DNA of 61,991 bases from Acidaminococcaceae bacterium (GCA_017405945.1 JAFQZL010000012.1:1-61991), one strand, 5' to 3'; positions 27,697-37,016 are shown, counted from the first letter of the stretch. Made by a program: numbers and translations. Notes: generated from the sequence alone by a model not told the origin.

Positions 27697-27727
27697 CTGC
27701 CGGAGCAACTCATCCGGCAGTTTTTAT
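27697..27727 (+). terminator. Rho-independent terminator after the DUF2130 gene
   Basis: CTGCCGGA pairs with TCCGGCAG around an eight-base loop and is followed by TTTTTATTATT. Confidence 0.88.
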
Positions 27728-27860
27728 TATTTCATCAGGAAAAATGAGATGTTTATCCGGCACTGCATAAATTTTTTCGCAGAAAGCGGGTAAAACCGTA
27801 AAAACTATACAAAAAATGAGTACAAAATATAAAAAATATACAATAAACCGGAAATAGACT

Positions 27861-27888
27861 TTGCTAATATTGTATTTACAGTTATAAT
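27861..27888 (+). promoter_or_regulatory. Promoter of the DASS carrier gene
   Basis: TTGCTA, 16 bp, TATAAT, about 90 bases upstream of the start codon. Confidence 0.5.
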
Positions 27889-27978
27889 AGACGCAAAGGA
27901 TTCAAAAGAGCGTTTATTGTAACGGCGCTCCGGACATTTCCTTTCAGGTATCATGGAAATAAAAGGGGGATAGTTATC

Positions 27979-29388
27979 ATGTTAAAGTCTAACTTTCAAA
28001 AGGGTATGTTCACCGTTCTGGTGGGTATCGTACTCTGGTTCCTGCCGGTACCGGCGGGTCTGAAGCCGGCTGCCTGGCATATGTTCGCAATCTTTGTTGC
28101 GACCATTATCGGCTTTATCCTTCATCCCATTCCGATCGGCGGCGTAGCGCTGATTGCGGTAGGTCTCACCGGGTTCCTGAAAGTACTGAAACCGGCCGAA
28201 GCCCTGTCCGGCTTCGGTAATGCAACAATCTGGCTGATCGTTGGCGCGTACATGTTTGCCAAAGGCTTCATCAAAACCGGTCTGGGCCGCCGTATTGCTT
28301 ATGTCATCATGTCACAGATTGCCACAAGCTCTTTGAAACTTGGTTACTCCCTGGCTATCACCGACTTTATCGTTTCGCCGGCGACCCCGTCCAATACGGC
28401 CCGCGGCGGCGGCATCCTGTATCCTATCGTGCGGTCCCTCTGCACCGCGTTCCAGTCGGAACCGGATGACGGCACCCGCAAGAGAATCGGTAACTACCTG
28501 ATGCTTTCCACCTTTGAATGTGACTGCATCACTTCATCTCTGTTCCTGACCTCCGTGGCGCCGAACCTGCTGGTAGCGAAGCTGGCCAAAGACGTGACCG
28601 GGCTGGATATCACCTGGGGCACTTACGCGCTGGCCACCATCCTCCCCGGCATTATCGCCCTGATCATCACCCCGTACCTGGTTTATAAATTAGCTACCCC
28701 GGAACTGACCCAGACACCGGAAGCTCCGCAGCTGGCCAAAGACGAACTGCAGAAGATGGGTCCCATGAGCGGCGCGGAAACCACCGTGCTGATCGCGTTC
28801 CTGGCAGCGCTTGCCATGTGGGCTACCACCTCCTTCACCGGCCTGAACGCTACCATGATCGCCCTGGTCTGCATCGGCTTCATGCTGGTGCGCGGCGCGC
28901 TGGAATGGAATGATATCATCACCGAAAAAGGCGCGTGGGATACGCTGGTATGGATGGGCGGTCTGATGAGTCTGGCCACCGGCCTGGCAAAACTGGGCTT
29001 CGTAAAATGGATTGCAACGGGCATCTCCGGCAGCCTGAAGGGGATCGACCCCATGACCACCCTGCTCATTCTGTGTCTCATCAATATGTATGTGCATTAC
29101 GCATTCGCGTCCCTGTCCGCACACGTCAGCGCAGTATATGCTGCGTTCCTGGCCGTGGCCGTGGCTGCAGGCGCTCCCCCGATGCTTTCCGCTATCGCCC
29201 TGGGCGTTGAAACCGGTATCATGGGTTGCCTGACCCATTACGCCACCGGCCCGGCTCCCATTTACTTCGGCTCCGGTTATATTACCCAGCCGGAATGGTG
29301 GAAAGTTGGTTTCATCTGCTCTATTCTGTTCCTGATCTGCTTCCTGGGTATTGGCCCGATGTGGTGGAAGATGGTTGGTCTCTGGTAA
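27979..29388 (+). CDS. DASS/SLC13 family anion:sodium symporter
   Basis: 469 residues, about twelve hydrophobic helices. Typical DASS segments: the N-terminal PVPAGLKPAAWHMFAIFVAT, the SPATPSNTARGG motif (the Ser-Asn-Thr substrate/Na+ signature) and the mirrored AHVSAVYAAFLAVAVAAG in the second half. The family imports di- and tricarboxylates such as succinate, citrate or tartrate, or exchanges them (CitT/DIT1 type). GGGGGA precedes the ATG. It is monocistronic, with a promoter upstream and terminator downstream. Substrate not determined from sequence. Confidence 0.9.
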   Translation: MLKSNFQKGMFTVLVGIVLWFLPVPAGLKPAAWHMFAIFVATIIGFILHPIPIGGVALIAVGLTGFLKVLKPAEALSGFGNATIWLIVGAYMFAKGFIKTGLGRRIAYVIMSQIATSSLKLGYSLAITDFIVSPATPSNTARGGGILYPIVRSLCTAFQSEPDDGTRKRIGNYLMLSTFECDCITSSLFLTSVAPNLLVAKLAKDVTGLDITWGTYALATILPGIIALIITPYLVYKLATPELTQTPEAPQLAKDELQKMGPMSGAETTVLIAFLAALAMWATTSFTGLNATMIALVCIGFMLVRGALEWNDIITEKGAWDTLVWMGGLMSLATGLAKLGFVKWIATGISGSLKGIDPMTTLLILCLINMYVHYAFASLSAHVSAVYAAFLAVAVAAGAPPMLSAIALGVETGIMGCLTHYATGPAPIYFGSGYITQPEWWKVGFICSILFLICFLGIGPMWWKMVGLW

Positions 29389-29475
29389 GAAATTCAGACT
29401 GGCTGTATCGTGACACAGGCGCAGCCTGGTACCAGTTAAAAAGTTTAGAAAGTCTGAAAGTTATAGTATAAGAAG

Positions 29476-29503
29476 AGCGGCTCCGTTCCGGGGCCGCTTT
29501 TTA
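29476..29503 (+). terminator. Rho-independent terminator after the DASS carrier
   Basis: AGCGGC and CC pair with GG and GCCGCT around a GTTCC-type loop, followed by five Ts. Confidence 0.85.
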
Positions 29504-29539
29504 TATAAAAAAGCAGTAGATTATTTTCGGATTCGCCTG

Positions 29540-29545
29540 TATAAT
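29540..29545 (+). promoter_or_regulatory. -10 box of kamA
   Basis: TATAAT lies 44 bases before the kamA start; the region upstream is AT-rich but no clear -35 hexamer is seen. Confidence 0.35.
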
Positions 29546-29588
29546 AGTGGTAACTATTTTTAACCTAACGTAATCTGGAGGGGAAACA

Positions 29589-30857
29589 ATGAAGACAAGA
29601 AACGGATTGTTTGCAGACGTCGCCGAGTCGGAGTGGAATGACTGGCGCTGGCAGGTCATTCACCGGGCCACTACCGTAAAGGACCTGGAGGACTACGGCA
29701 TTGTCCTGACTGAAGAAGAGCGCAACGGGATCGAAGCGACCCTGGGGCGGCTCAGAATGGCGGTGACCCCTTATTATCTTTCGCTGATTGATCTTGACAA
29801 TCCCTACGACCCTGTCAGGAAACAGGCGATTCCCACTGCGAATGAATTGAATTTCGCGCCCTATGAAGATGCGGATCCCCTGGCCGAAGATGAGTTCAGC
29901 CCCGTTCCCGGCGTGACCCACCGTTATCCGGACAGAGTCCTGCTCCTGGTTACGGACCAGTGCTCCATGTACTGCCGTCACTGCACCAGAAGAAGATTCG
30001 CGGGACAGCATGACCAGAACGTTCCCATGGAACAGATCATGCGGGGAATTGAATACATCAGAAATAATGAACATATCCGTGACGTGCTCATTTCCGGCGG
30101 CGACGCGCTGATGCTCAGCGATGCGGTGCTGGAAAAAGTCATGTCGGAATTACGGGCCATCGAACACGTGGAGATCATCCGTTTCGGCACCCGGACGCCG
30201 GTGGTCTGCCCCCAGCGGATTACGCCGGAACTGTGCAACATGATCAAAAAATATCACCCGGTGTGGTGCAACACCCACTTTAACCATCCCAACGAACTGA
30301 CTGACGAAGCGCGGCAGGCCTGCGCCCGTCTTGCCGACGCCGGTATCCCCCTGGGGAACCAGAGCGTGCTGCTGGCCGGCGTGAACGACTGCGTGCATGT
30401 TATGAAAGAACTCGTCAACGCCCTGGTGCGCGCCCGTGTCCGTCCGTACTATATTTATAATTGTGATCCGAGCCTCGGCCTGAGCCATTTCCGGACTCCG
30501 GTTTCCAAAGGGATCGAAATCATGGAAGCGCTCCGCGGCCATACCTCCGGCTTCTGCATTCCGACCTTTGTGGTGGATGCCCCCGGCGGCGGCGGAAAAA
30601 CACCGGTTATGCCGAACTACCTGATTTCCCAGACGCCGCGGAAAGTGATCCTGCGAAATTACGAAGGCGTGATCACGACCTACACGGAACCGGAAAATTA
30701 CAAGAACGAATGCCACTGCCCGGTATGCGAAGGGAAGAAGAAACCGCTGAACCCGCTGACCGGCGTGGCGGAACTTGCGTCAGGCGTTGAACAGAAACAC
30801 CTGGATCCTGACAGGATGCTGCGCAGGGAACGCAAAGAGAGTTGGAGTAAAAAATAG
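29589..30857 (+). CDS. kamA: Lysine 2,3-aminomutase
   Basis: 422 residues. It interconverts L-lysine and L-beta-lysine using a [4Fe-4S] cluster, SAM and PLP. The cluster motif CSMYCRHC places cysteines at 125, 129 and 132. By codon counting, Asp293 (in NCDPSLGL), Asp330 (in VVDAPGGGG) and Lys337 fall at exactly the positions reported for the Clostridium subterminale enzyme as the two substrate-binding aspartates and the PLP lysine. A C-terminal CHCPVC pair matches the zinc region. Other lysine-fermentation genes are absent nearby, so beta-lysine may serve another purpose such as osmoprotection. TGGAGGGG gives a strong ribosome site. Confidence 0.94.
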   Translation: MKTRNGLFADVAESEWNDWRWQVIHRATTVKDLEDYGIVLTEEERNGIEATLGRLRMAVTPYYLSLIDLDNPYDPVRKQAIPTANELNFAPYEDADPLAEDEFSPVPGVTHRYPDRVLLLVTDQCSMYCRHCTRRRFAGQHDQNVPMEQIMRGIEYIRNNEHIRDVLISGGDALMLSDAVLEKVMSELRAIEHVEIIRFGTRTPVVCPQRITPELCNMIKKYHPVWCNTHFNHPNELTDEARQACARLADAGIPLGNQSVLLAGVNDCVHVMKELVNALVRARVRPYYIYNCDPSLGLSHFRTPVSKGIEIMEALRGHTSGFCIPTFVVDAPGGGGKTPVMPNYLISQTPRKVILRNYEGVITTYTEPENYKNECHCPVCEGKKKPLNPLTGVAELASGVEQKHLDPDRMLRRERKESWSKK

Positions 30858-30868
30858 AAAACTAAAAA

Positions 30869-30899
30869 AATCTCCGTCAGTAATGGCGGAGATTTTTTT
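30869..30899 (+). terminator. Rho-independent terminator of kamA
   Basis: AATCTCCG pairs with CGGAGATT around a ten-base loop, followed by TTTTTG. Confidence 0.9.
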
Positions 30900-30978
30900 G
30901 CTTGTTTCTCATTCTTGGAGACAGGGTTTGTTTTGCGTTGAGTTTATAAATATATAACTCCACAATCCTCTGTTTTGC

Positions 30979-31007
30979 TTGAAACATTTTTATGTAAATG
31001 GTATTAT
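30979..31007 (+). promoter_or_regulatory. Promoter of the 100-residue unknown gene
   Basis: TTGAAA, 17 bp, TATTAT, about 80 bases before the start codon. Confidence 0.5.
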
Positions 31008-31089
31008 TTAATTGTTGAAGAGCAACACGTTCCGACAGTTAATGATACCGGCGGGTCCAGACCGGACCACGTCAGAAAAGAGGGATAAA

Positions 31090-31392
31090 ATGAAATACGT
31101 AGAAATTAAGGCCATCGAAATTAATTCCATGGATGATGACGTGCTGCAGGACAGTATCATCTTTGGCGTGGACGAAACCATCACAAAACCGGAAGAAGTG
31201 CCTTCCGTATTACGTAAGATCCTGAAAAAATACTACAACATTGCGTCCTTCGGCCAGGAAGTCAACAAAGATCCGATCCTCTTCGGCAAGGAGATGGACG
31301 AAATCGAAGAAAAGTATCTGAACGAATACGGAATTTACACCCTTGACATCCAGGAAATCAAAGTCAACTGGGAAAACGGCATGCCAATCTGA
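31090..31392 (+). CDS. Small hypothetical protein
   Basis: 100 residues, acidic, no signal peptide or membrane segment and no family I recognise. It is rich in Asp, Glu, Ile and Lys, with a mixed alpha/beta character (ILKKYYNIASFGQEVN). The frame is open from 31012, but ATG 31090 with GAGGGA just upstream is the better start. It marks the beginning of the accessory stretch. Function unknown. Confidence 0.7.
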   Translation: MKYVEIKAIEINSMDDDVLQDSIIFGVDETITKPEEVPSVLRKILKKYYNIASFGQEVNKDPILFGKEMDEIEEKYLNEYGIYTLDIQEIKVNWENGMPI

Positions 31393-31489
31393 AACGGGTA
31401 AGCGTTTTTGAAAGAGTAATCATACTTTCGGACCATTTCCGCGTGTCCGGGCCTGGTACATAGTAACAATTTAATGTTTGTTTGCGCTG

Positions 31490-31526
31490 ACAGCCGTAGA
31501 TTTTTCTGCGGCTGTTTTGTTATAAT
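31490..31526 (+). promoter_or_regulatory. Terminator/extended -10 promoter module, copy 1
   Basis: The hairpin ACAGCCG ... CGGCTGT (31490-31515) ends in TTTTG and runs straight into TGTTATAAT, an extended -10 box at 31518-31526. The same 37 bases occur at 61235 and 61870. It would end the upstream transcript and begin the next within 40 bp. Confidence 0.75.
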
Positions 31527-31634
31527 TAAAGAAAGGCAAAGAGTGACAGATAAGGACAGGTTAACTGGTAAAAGGGCATTACGGAAACCGTGCCACGGCG
31601 CGGGGTAAAGGTTATGGAGCCAGGAGGAATCGAC

Positions 31635-32057
31635 ATGACAAAAGAAGAGTTCCGGAGTTACTTGAAAAATTTACCGTTGGAAACCATAGAAACGATCATT
31701 GAAGCGGCGTTTTATTCCACCACATTGAACCGGTTTGGCGTATATAAAATGGAAAAGTTTGACGAGGTGCTGTGTGACGATGGCTGCCTTGCGGTGGCAA
31801 AAGCCGTGCTGAACAGCCCGGGTTTTGATCCGGAGGCCTATTATTTTGCCCCGTATTACGATTATAACGGACCGAGACCTTCGCTGGCCAGGATTGAAAC
31901 CCTGACAAAAGAAGGCTATTCAGCCAAACTGACAGAACAGATGGACGAGATTGTGGATGAAATGATTTATTCCGCCAGCGAGATTGTATATGACCTGGAA
32001 GTTGACCAGCCTGAACTTGCGGATAAATTCTACGAATATGTAAAGAGCAATATTTAA
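31635..32057 (+). CDS. Hypothetical protein
   Basis: 140 residues, acidic and probably all-helical, without recognisable family motifs. The N-terminal MTKEEFRSYLKNLPLETIET and later Glu/Asp-rich helices suggest a soluble cytosolic protein. A strong AGGAGGA site lies seven bases upstream of ATG 31635, which is preferred over the in-frame upstream start at 31590. It lies about 110 bases downstream of a terminator/promoter module. Function unknown. Confidence 0.72.
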   Translation: MTKEEFRSYLKNLPLETIETIIEAAFYSTTLNRFGVYKMEKFDEVLCDDGCLAVAKAVLNSPGFDPEAYYFAPYYDYNGPRPSLARIETLTKEGYSAKLTEQMDEIVDEMIYSASEIVYDLEVDQPELADKFYEYVKSNI

Positions 32058-32059
32058 AA

Positions 32060-32180
32060 TAAAAGAGAAATACTAAAGAGCGGTTCCCAAAAGAATAGTA
32101 AAGACAGCTGCCATAGAGCGAAACAAAAAGAGATACCAAAGAGAAATAACAAAGAGCGATATCAAAGAGCAATACCGGAC
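32060..32180. repeat. Degenerate AAAGAG-type short repeats between two genes
   Basis: The spacer contains about eight loosely spaced units of the form AAAGAG followed by a GC/AT-variable heptamer (for example AAAGAGCGATATC and AAAGAGCAATACC), with a period of roughly 13-14 bp. No coding frame is apparent. Confidence 0.45.
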
Positions 32181-32228
32181 ATTTTTGAGGCTGCCGCCAC
32201 AGGTATGCGGTGAAAAGGAGAGAGTATC

Positions 32229-33002
32229 ATGACGGACCACATGAAAAAAATCAACAGCTCCTTTACAGATCAGGCGAAGGCGTTTGAAAACGCCAACATG
32301 AATTTTTCCAAAAAAGAGTATCTGGACTACACCATGAAAGCCATTGGCGCAGCCAAGACGGACCTTGTCCTGGAACCGGCCGCGGGGACCTGTGTCTGCG
32401 GCAGAACGCTGGCGCCCATGGTACAGAAAGTGACCTGCCTGGACGCAACGCCCGCCATGCTGGACGTGGGGATCCAAAGCGCGAAGGAAGCGGGCCTCGG
32501 CAACATGGAGTTCATCCTTGGCCTCATTGAAGACCTTCCCTTTCCGGACGCGTCCTTTGATATCGTAATGACACGTCTCTCCTTCCATCATTTTCAGGAA
32601 ATGGAAAAACCGTTTTCGGAGATGAACCGGGTTCTGAAACCGGGAGGCAAACTGGTAATCATCGATATGGAAGCGGCGGAAGAAAGCGTAAGGGAAACGG
32701 AGGACGGGATCGAACGGCTTCGGGATTGTTCCCATGTCCGGAACAGAAGCCGGCAGGAATTTGTTTCGTTATATAATGCTGCGGGCTACACGATATGGAA
32801 AGAAGAAAGCACAAAGATTCCCGTACGGCTTTCCGCATGGATGGAACTGACGAAAACGCCGGAAGCAGTCCAAAATGACATAGTGCAGATGATGGAACGC
32901 GACATCGCGGGCGATTTCCCCACGGGGTTTCATCCCTGCCGGAAAGACGGGGAAATCTGGTTTGACCAGCGGTGGCTGATGCTGATCGGCGTAAAACCGT
33001 AA
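32229..33002 (+). CDS. Class I SAM-dependent methyltransferase
   Basis: 257 residues. Motif I is VLEPAAGTCVCGRTLAP (usual GxGxG altered to AxGTCVCG), motif II TCLDATPAMLDVG, and the post-motif region FDIVMTRLSFHHFQEM with the RVLKPGGKLVIID strand is typical of UbiE/SAM methyltransferase type 11 proteins. Substrate unknown. AAAGGAGAGAG provides the ribosome site. It stands alone between repeat-rich spacers. Confidence 0.87.
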   Translation: MTDHMKKINSSFTDQAKAFENANMNFSKKEYLDYTMKAIGAAKTDLVLEPAAGTCVCGRTLAPMVQKVTCLDATPAMLDVGIQSAKEAGLGNMEFILGLIEDLPFPDASFDIVMTRLSFHHFQEMEKPFSEMNRVLKPGGKLVIIDMEAAEESVRETEDGIERLRDCSHVRNRSRQEFVSLYNAAGYTIWKEESTKIPVRLSAWMELTKTPEAVQNDIVQMMERDIAGDFPTGFHPCRKDGEIWFDQRWLMLIGVKP

Positions 33003-33144
33003 AACGGAAAAGCATGAAACGGATAATCTTTAAAAAGAAAAGCCAGAAAATGGAAAGGCCATAAACCGAAAAACCACGAAACAGAAAAGATGTTTCCCTT
33101 GCGGAAGACTTAAATAAATTATTATTAAACAAGGAGGGTTACCC

Positions 33145-33945
33145 ATGAAAAAGTTTCTGGCTGTTTTATTACTTTCTTTAGTCGTATCCTCCTCCGCCTG
33201 GGCGGGCGGAATAGAAACAACCACCCTTTTCGACAGGAAATCGAATCCGGACACGTCCATACTCGTCGGGGCGGACGCGGAACAGAAAGCCAGATATTTT
33301 CCTGACGGAAAGATGAGCGGGAACGTGCTGGCGTTTCTTGTGAAGATAAAAGGCCACGAGATCCTGTTTGACGCCGGCCTGCCGGACGGTCATATCGCGG
33401 AAGAACTGAAGAAAAACGGCCTGGCCGCCGGCGATGTTAAGACCATTCTGCTGACCCATCTGCACCGGGACCATTACGGCGGACTGGTGGACGCGGACGG
33501 CAAAGCAGCTTTCCCGAACGCGGAAGTGTATGTCAGCCGGGCAGAGCGCGCCTACTGGGTAGATGAAAAGAAGGATCCGAATGTGATTCGTGCCCTTGAG
33601 CAGTACGCCGGCCGGGTCCAGGTGTTCGAGCCCGGCGATAAGGTGATGCCGGGGGTGAAGGCGCTGGACACCAGCGGGCACACGCCGGGCCATGTTTCCT
33701 TTTTACTGAAAAGCGGCAAGGATAAGCTGCTGATGATCGGCGACCTTATCCACTTCTCCCGCATCCAGCTGCCGCTTCCCGAAGTCGCGGTGAAATATGA
33801 TGTGGACCCGGCCAAGGCCGTACAGGCCCGCAAACGGATCTTTGACTATGCCTGCGAAAAGCGTATTCCCATGGCCGGCATGCACGTTCCCTTCCCGGGG
33901 ATGCTTAACCTGAAGAAAGCCGGCGCAGGATATGAGGAATATTGA
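33145..33945 (+). CDS. Secreted metallo-beta-lactamase-fold hydrolase
   Basis: 266 residues. The first ~21 residues are a signal peptide (KKFLAVLLLSLVVSSSAWA), so the enzyme is exported. The zinc site HLHRDH is at residues 105-110, with a further His in SGHTPGHVSF, an Asp in GDLIH and a late His in MHVPFPG. The architecture is that of MBL-fold lactonase/hydrolase proteins (AiiA-like group), but the substrate is unknown. AAGGAGGGTT precedes the ATG. It is a single gene; the next coding region begins 76 bases later. Confidence 0.88.
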   Translation: MKKFLAVLLLSLVVSSSAWAGGIETTTLFDRKSNPDTSILVGADAEQKARYFPDGKMSGNVLAFLVKIKGHEILFDAGLPDGHIAEELKKNGLAAGDVKTILLTHLHRDHYGGLVDADGKAAFPNAEVYVSRAERAYWVDEKKDPNVIRALEQYAGRVQVFEPGDKVMPGVKALDTSGHTPGHVSFLLKSGKDKLLMIGDLIHFSRIQLPLPEVAVKYDVDPAKAVQARKRIFDYACEKRIPMAGMHVPFPGMLNLKKAGAGYEEY

Positions 33946-34021
33946 TTTGTCACGGTTCACAAAACTTGAAACGCGCTGCGGCGCAGTATAATGCGTTACA
34001 GCGCAGAAAGAAGGGTTCTGA

Positions 34022-35503
34022 ATGTTACTGAATGATGTGTTCCAGAAACATCCCGCAGAGAAAACAGCATTCATTTTCAAGGATCAGTTTACGACCTACG
34101 GTGAATTCCGGAAAAAAGTGCTGGACTGGGCAGTATTTTTACAATCCCGGGGGGTGAAGCGGGGCGACCGGGTCGGGCTTTTCAGTAAAAATTCCCCGGA
34201 CTTTGTGGCGGCGTATTTTGCCATTGTCAAAGCCGGCGGCATCGTAGTGCCTTTCAATTTCCAGCTGATTGCGCCGGAGGTGGCGTATATCGTCCAGGAC
34301 ACGGGGATGGAAATCCTGATCACCCGGTCGAAGCTGGATATCGGGCAGGCCCTGCAGGACCTGGGCTGGGAAAAGGAATTAAAGCAGATCACCTTTGACG
34401 AGATGGCGGCGCCGCCGGGCGCGAAACTCATCGAATACGATATGAAGGAATCGGATCCCGCCGTTATCATTTATACCTCCGGCACTACCGGGCGGCCCAA
34501 AGGGGCGATGCTGAGCCAGGGGAACGTGGTGCACAATACGGAGGATTTCATGGCCATCATCCCGGTCAGCGAAAACGACGTGGGTCTGTGCGTGCTGCCC
34601 ATGTATCACGGCTTCGGCTGGAACTGTTCGATCGTGATGAACCTGTACCTGGGCGCGACCATGGTGGTGCAGGAGACGTACCAGTTCAGCGAGTCCATGA
34701 ACCTGATCAAAAAATATAAGATCAACTCCATGTTCGGCGTGCCGACTATGTACCAGATGTTCGTGAAAGGGGCGCAGGCGGAAGACCTGGCGCACTTCAG
34801 CTACTTTATCAGCGGCGGCGCCGCCCTGTCCCGCAACCTGTACGATACTTTCGCGGAAAAATTCGGCCAGCATGTGCATGAAGGCTACGGTTTGTCGGAA
34901 GCGTCGCCGGTGGTGACCTGCAGCCGCAGGAACAAAACGAAACAGGGCTCCATCGGGGAACCGCTTCCCAACGTTACGGTGAAGCTGGTGGACGAAAACT
35001 TCAACGAGGTCCCGGTGGGCGAAGTGGGAGAACTCTGCGTGCAGGGGCATAACCTTATGATCGGTTACTGGAACCGCCCGAAAGAAACGGCCTACGCGCT
35101 GCGCGACGGCTGGCTGCATACGGAAGACCTTGCGTACCGGGACGAGGACGGGATGCTCTTCATCGTGGACCGGCTGAAAGACATGATCATCAGCAGCGGC
35201 GAAAATGTCTATCCCCGTGAGGTGGAAGAAGCGCTGATGACCCATCCGGACGTAAAAGAGGCGGCAGTCATCGGCATTCCGGACAAGCTGCGCGGGCAGG
35301 CGATCTGCGCCTACATTGTGCCGGAAGACGGCGGCATAAGAGACAAGCGGATGATCCGTAAATATCTGCTCTCCCGGATCGCCGCCTATAAAGTTCCCAA
35401 GGAATATATTTTCTGCGAGCAGCTGCCCCGGAACAATACGGGCAAAGTTTTGAAAAAGGTGTTGCGCCAGCAGGCGGTGGAAGATCTGATCAACCGGAAA
35501 TGA
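34022..35503 (+). CDS. AMP-dependent acyl-CoA synthetase/ligase
   Basis: 493 residues, ANL superfamily. Core motifs: IIYTSGTTGRPKGAML (P-loop A3), GYGLSEASPVV (A5), DGWLHTEDLAYRDEDGML (A7), VDRLKDMIISSGENVYPREV (A8) and NNTGKVLKK (A10 Lys). It activates a carboxylic acid to acyl-AMP and then acyl-CoA; the FadD-like layout suggests a fatty or aromatic acid. No partner pathway genes are adjacent, so the substrate is open. Confidence 0.92.
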   Translation: MLLNDVFQKHPAEKTAFIFKDQFTTYGEFRKKVLDWAVFLQSRGVKRGDRVGLFSKNSPDFVAAYFAIVKAGGIVVPFNFQLIAPEVAYIVQDTGMEILITRSKLDIGQALQDLGWEKELKQITFDEMAAPPGAKLIEYDMKESDPAVIIYTSGTTGRPKGAMLSQGNVVHNTEDFMAIIPVSENDVGLCVLPMYHGFGWNCSIVMNLYLGATMVVQETYQFSESMNLIKKYKINSMFGVPTMYQMFVKGAQAEDLAHFSYFISGGAALSRNLYDTFAEKFGQHVHEGYGLSEASPVVTCSRRNKTKQGSIGEPLPNVTVKLVDENFNEVPVGEVGELCVQGHNLMIGYWNRPKETAYALRDGWLHTEDLAYRDEDGMLFIVDRLKDMIISSGENVYPREVEEALMTHPDVKEAAVIGIPDKLRGQAICAYIVPEDGGIRDKRMIRKYLLSRIAAYKVPKEYIFCEQLPRNNTGKVLKKVLRQQAVEDLINRK

Positions 35504-35579
35504 TTTTTGACGCTGACGACGGCGCTGTGTTTTTTGTTTGAGCCTGCCTGAAGTGTGAGCGAAAGGAAGGGCGGTAAGC

Positions 35580-35906
35580 ATGATCATTGACGGAAATGAA
35601 AAAGAACGGGCCGCGATGGAACAGTTCCACAAGGGCAACCGTGAAGAGGGACTGCGGCTGCAGGAAGAGTTTGCCGCCGCGTTCCGGGAGGAATATAAAA
35701 ATAAGGATCACTGTCCGTGTAAAAAAGTTTGCCTGTACCACGGGAACTGCAAAGAGTGCGTGGCAATCCACCGGGCGCATCAGGAACATGTTCCGAACTG
35801 CATGCGGCCGATGCTCAACGCGAAAATAAAAATTTTGTCCGGGCTGACGGAACACACTGTTGCCAACGAAATTGAGCCGCCGCGTGAAAACCTCAGGAAA
35901 GAATAG
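35580..35906 (+). CDS. Small Cys-rich protein, putative metal binding
   Basis: 108 residues. The central CPCKKVCLYHGNCKECVAIH, followed by HVPNCMRP, gives six Cys and three His and resembles a family of small Firmicutes proteins often mislabelled as LPS biosynthesis proteins (C-x-C ... CxxHGxCxxC ... H ... C). It probably binds zinc or a cluster. The N-terminal third is a charged helix. GAAAGGAAGGGCGG precedes the ATG. Function unknown. Confidence 0.72.
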   Translation: MIIDGNEKERAAMEQFHKGNREEGLRLQEEFAAAFREEYKNKDHCPCKKVCLYHGNCKECVAIHRAHQEHVPNCMRPMLNAKIKILSGLTEHTVANEIEPPRENLRKE

Positions 35907-36025
35907 CGGCAGACAGAACCGTGCGTTAGTCGGGAAAAGTTACTTACGCGTAATAAAATTTTGCGGGTTTGGTGAATCCGTTTTGCAGACTGGCATCAGA
36001 GGCCGGAGTAATGAGGTGGATACCG

Positions 36026-37015
36026 ATGGCGGGAAATAACCAGAAGCTGAAACTGTTGTACCTCATAAAAATATTTACAGAAGATACGGATGACCAGCAC
36101 GCCCTTACCCTTCCCCGGATTGTAGAAAAACTGGGCGCCTACGGGATAAGCGCGGAGCGGAAGACGCTGTATCAGGATTTCGAGCTGCTGCGTGATTTCG
36201 GTTTTGATATCATCGGCCAGCAGGCCCGGCGGAATTTTTATTACCATATGGGCAACCGCAGGTTTGAGCTGCCCGAACTGAAACTGCTGGTGGACTCCGT
36301 GCAGTCGGCCAAATTCATCACGGATAAAAAATCCAACGCGCTGATAAAAAAACTGGAAGGCATGGTGAGCAAGTACGAGGCCCGGAAACTCCAGCGGCAG
36401 GTCATCATTTCCGGACGCATCAAGGCCATGAACGAAAGCATCTACTATAATGTAGACAAGCTGCACGAGGCCATCGGGACAGACCGCCAGATCCGGTTCA
36501 AATATTTCCGGTGGAACATAAATAAGGAAATGGAACTGCGCAAGGACGGCGCCTGGTATCAGGTCAGCCCCTGGGCGCTGATGTGGGACGACGAGAACTA
36601 CTATCTGGTAGGTTACGACGCGGAAGACGGGAAGATCAAGCACTACCGCGTGGACAAAATGTGGCGGATCTCCGTGGCGGACAGGAAGCGGGAAGGCAAG
36701 GAACAGTTCAAAGCCTTCAACATGCCCCGGTACACGAAGAGCCTGTTCGGCATGTTCGGAGGCGAAGAGGTTAAAGTTACGCTGGAAGCGGAAAACGGCA
36801 TGGTGGGGATCCTGCTGGACCGCTTCGGCAAGGACATTCCCATAAAAGCTGTAGACGCGGAACATTTCCGCACGTCTGTAGTGGTAGCGGTGAGCAGCCA
36901 GTTCCTGGGCTGGATCATGGCGCTGGGAGACGGCGTGAAAATTATCGGGCCGGACAAAGTCGTGGCCCGGATGAAAGAAGAAATCAGGCTGATAAGCAAA
37001 ATGTATGACGACTGA
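36026..37015 (+). CDS. WYL-domain transcriptional regulator (YafY-like)
   Basis: 329 residues. A winged-HTH at the N-terminus (residues about 5-75: LPRIVEKLGAYGISAERKTLYQDFELLRDFGFDI) is followed by a WYL domain in which the signature reads WYQVSPWALMWDDENYYLVGYD, and a C-terminal WCX extension. WYL regulators sense nucleic-acid or nucleotide ligands and often control defence or DNA-damage genes. The longer open frame starts at 35969, but GAGGTGG before ATG 36026 supports the chosen start. No defence genes adjoin it; its target is unknown. Confidence 0.88.
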   Translation: MAGNNQKLKLLYLIKIFTEDTDDQHALTLPRIVEKLGAYGISAERKTLYQDFELLRDFGFDIIGQQARRNFYYHMGNRRFELPELKLLVDSVQSAKFITDKKSNALIKKLEGMVSKYEARKLQRQVIISGRIKAMNESIYYNVDKLHEAIGTDRQIRFKYFRWNINKEMELRKDGAWYQVSPWALMWDDENYYLVGYDAEDGKIKHYRVDKMWRISVADRKREGKEQFKAFNMPRYTKSLFGMFGGEEVKVTLEAENGMVGILLDRFGKDIPIKAVDAEHFRTSVVVAVSSQFLGWIMALGDGVKIIGPDKVVARMKEEIRLISKMYDD

Positions 37016-37016
37016 A

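Noticed and set aside
29589..30857. EpmB (EF-P lysine aminomutase) as identity of the aminomutase
   Set aside because: Length 422 and the exact Asp293/Asp330/Lys337 positions plus the C-terminal Cys region fit free-lysine KamA rather than the shorter EpmB.
31490..31526. Integron attC-like site
   Set aside because: The palindrome is short, has a T tract and a -10 box, lacks attC R'/R'' boxes, and no integrase gene is present.
34379..35638. Minus-strand frame of 419 codons
   Set aside because: Antisense to the acyl-CoA ligase, whose motifs are complete.
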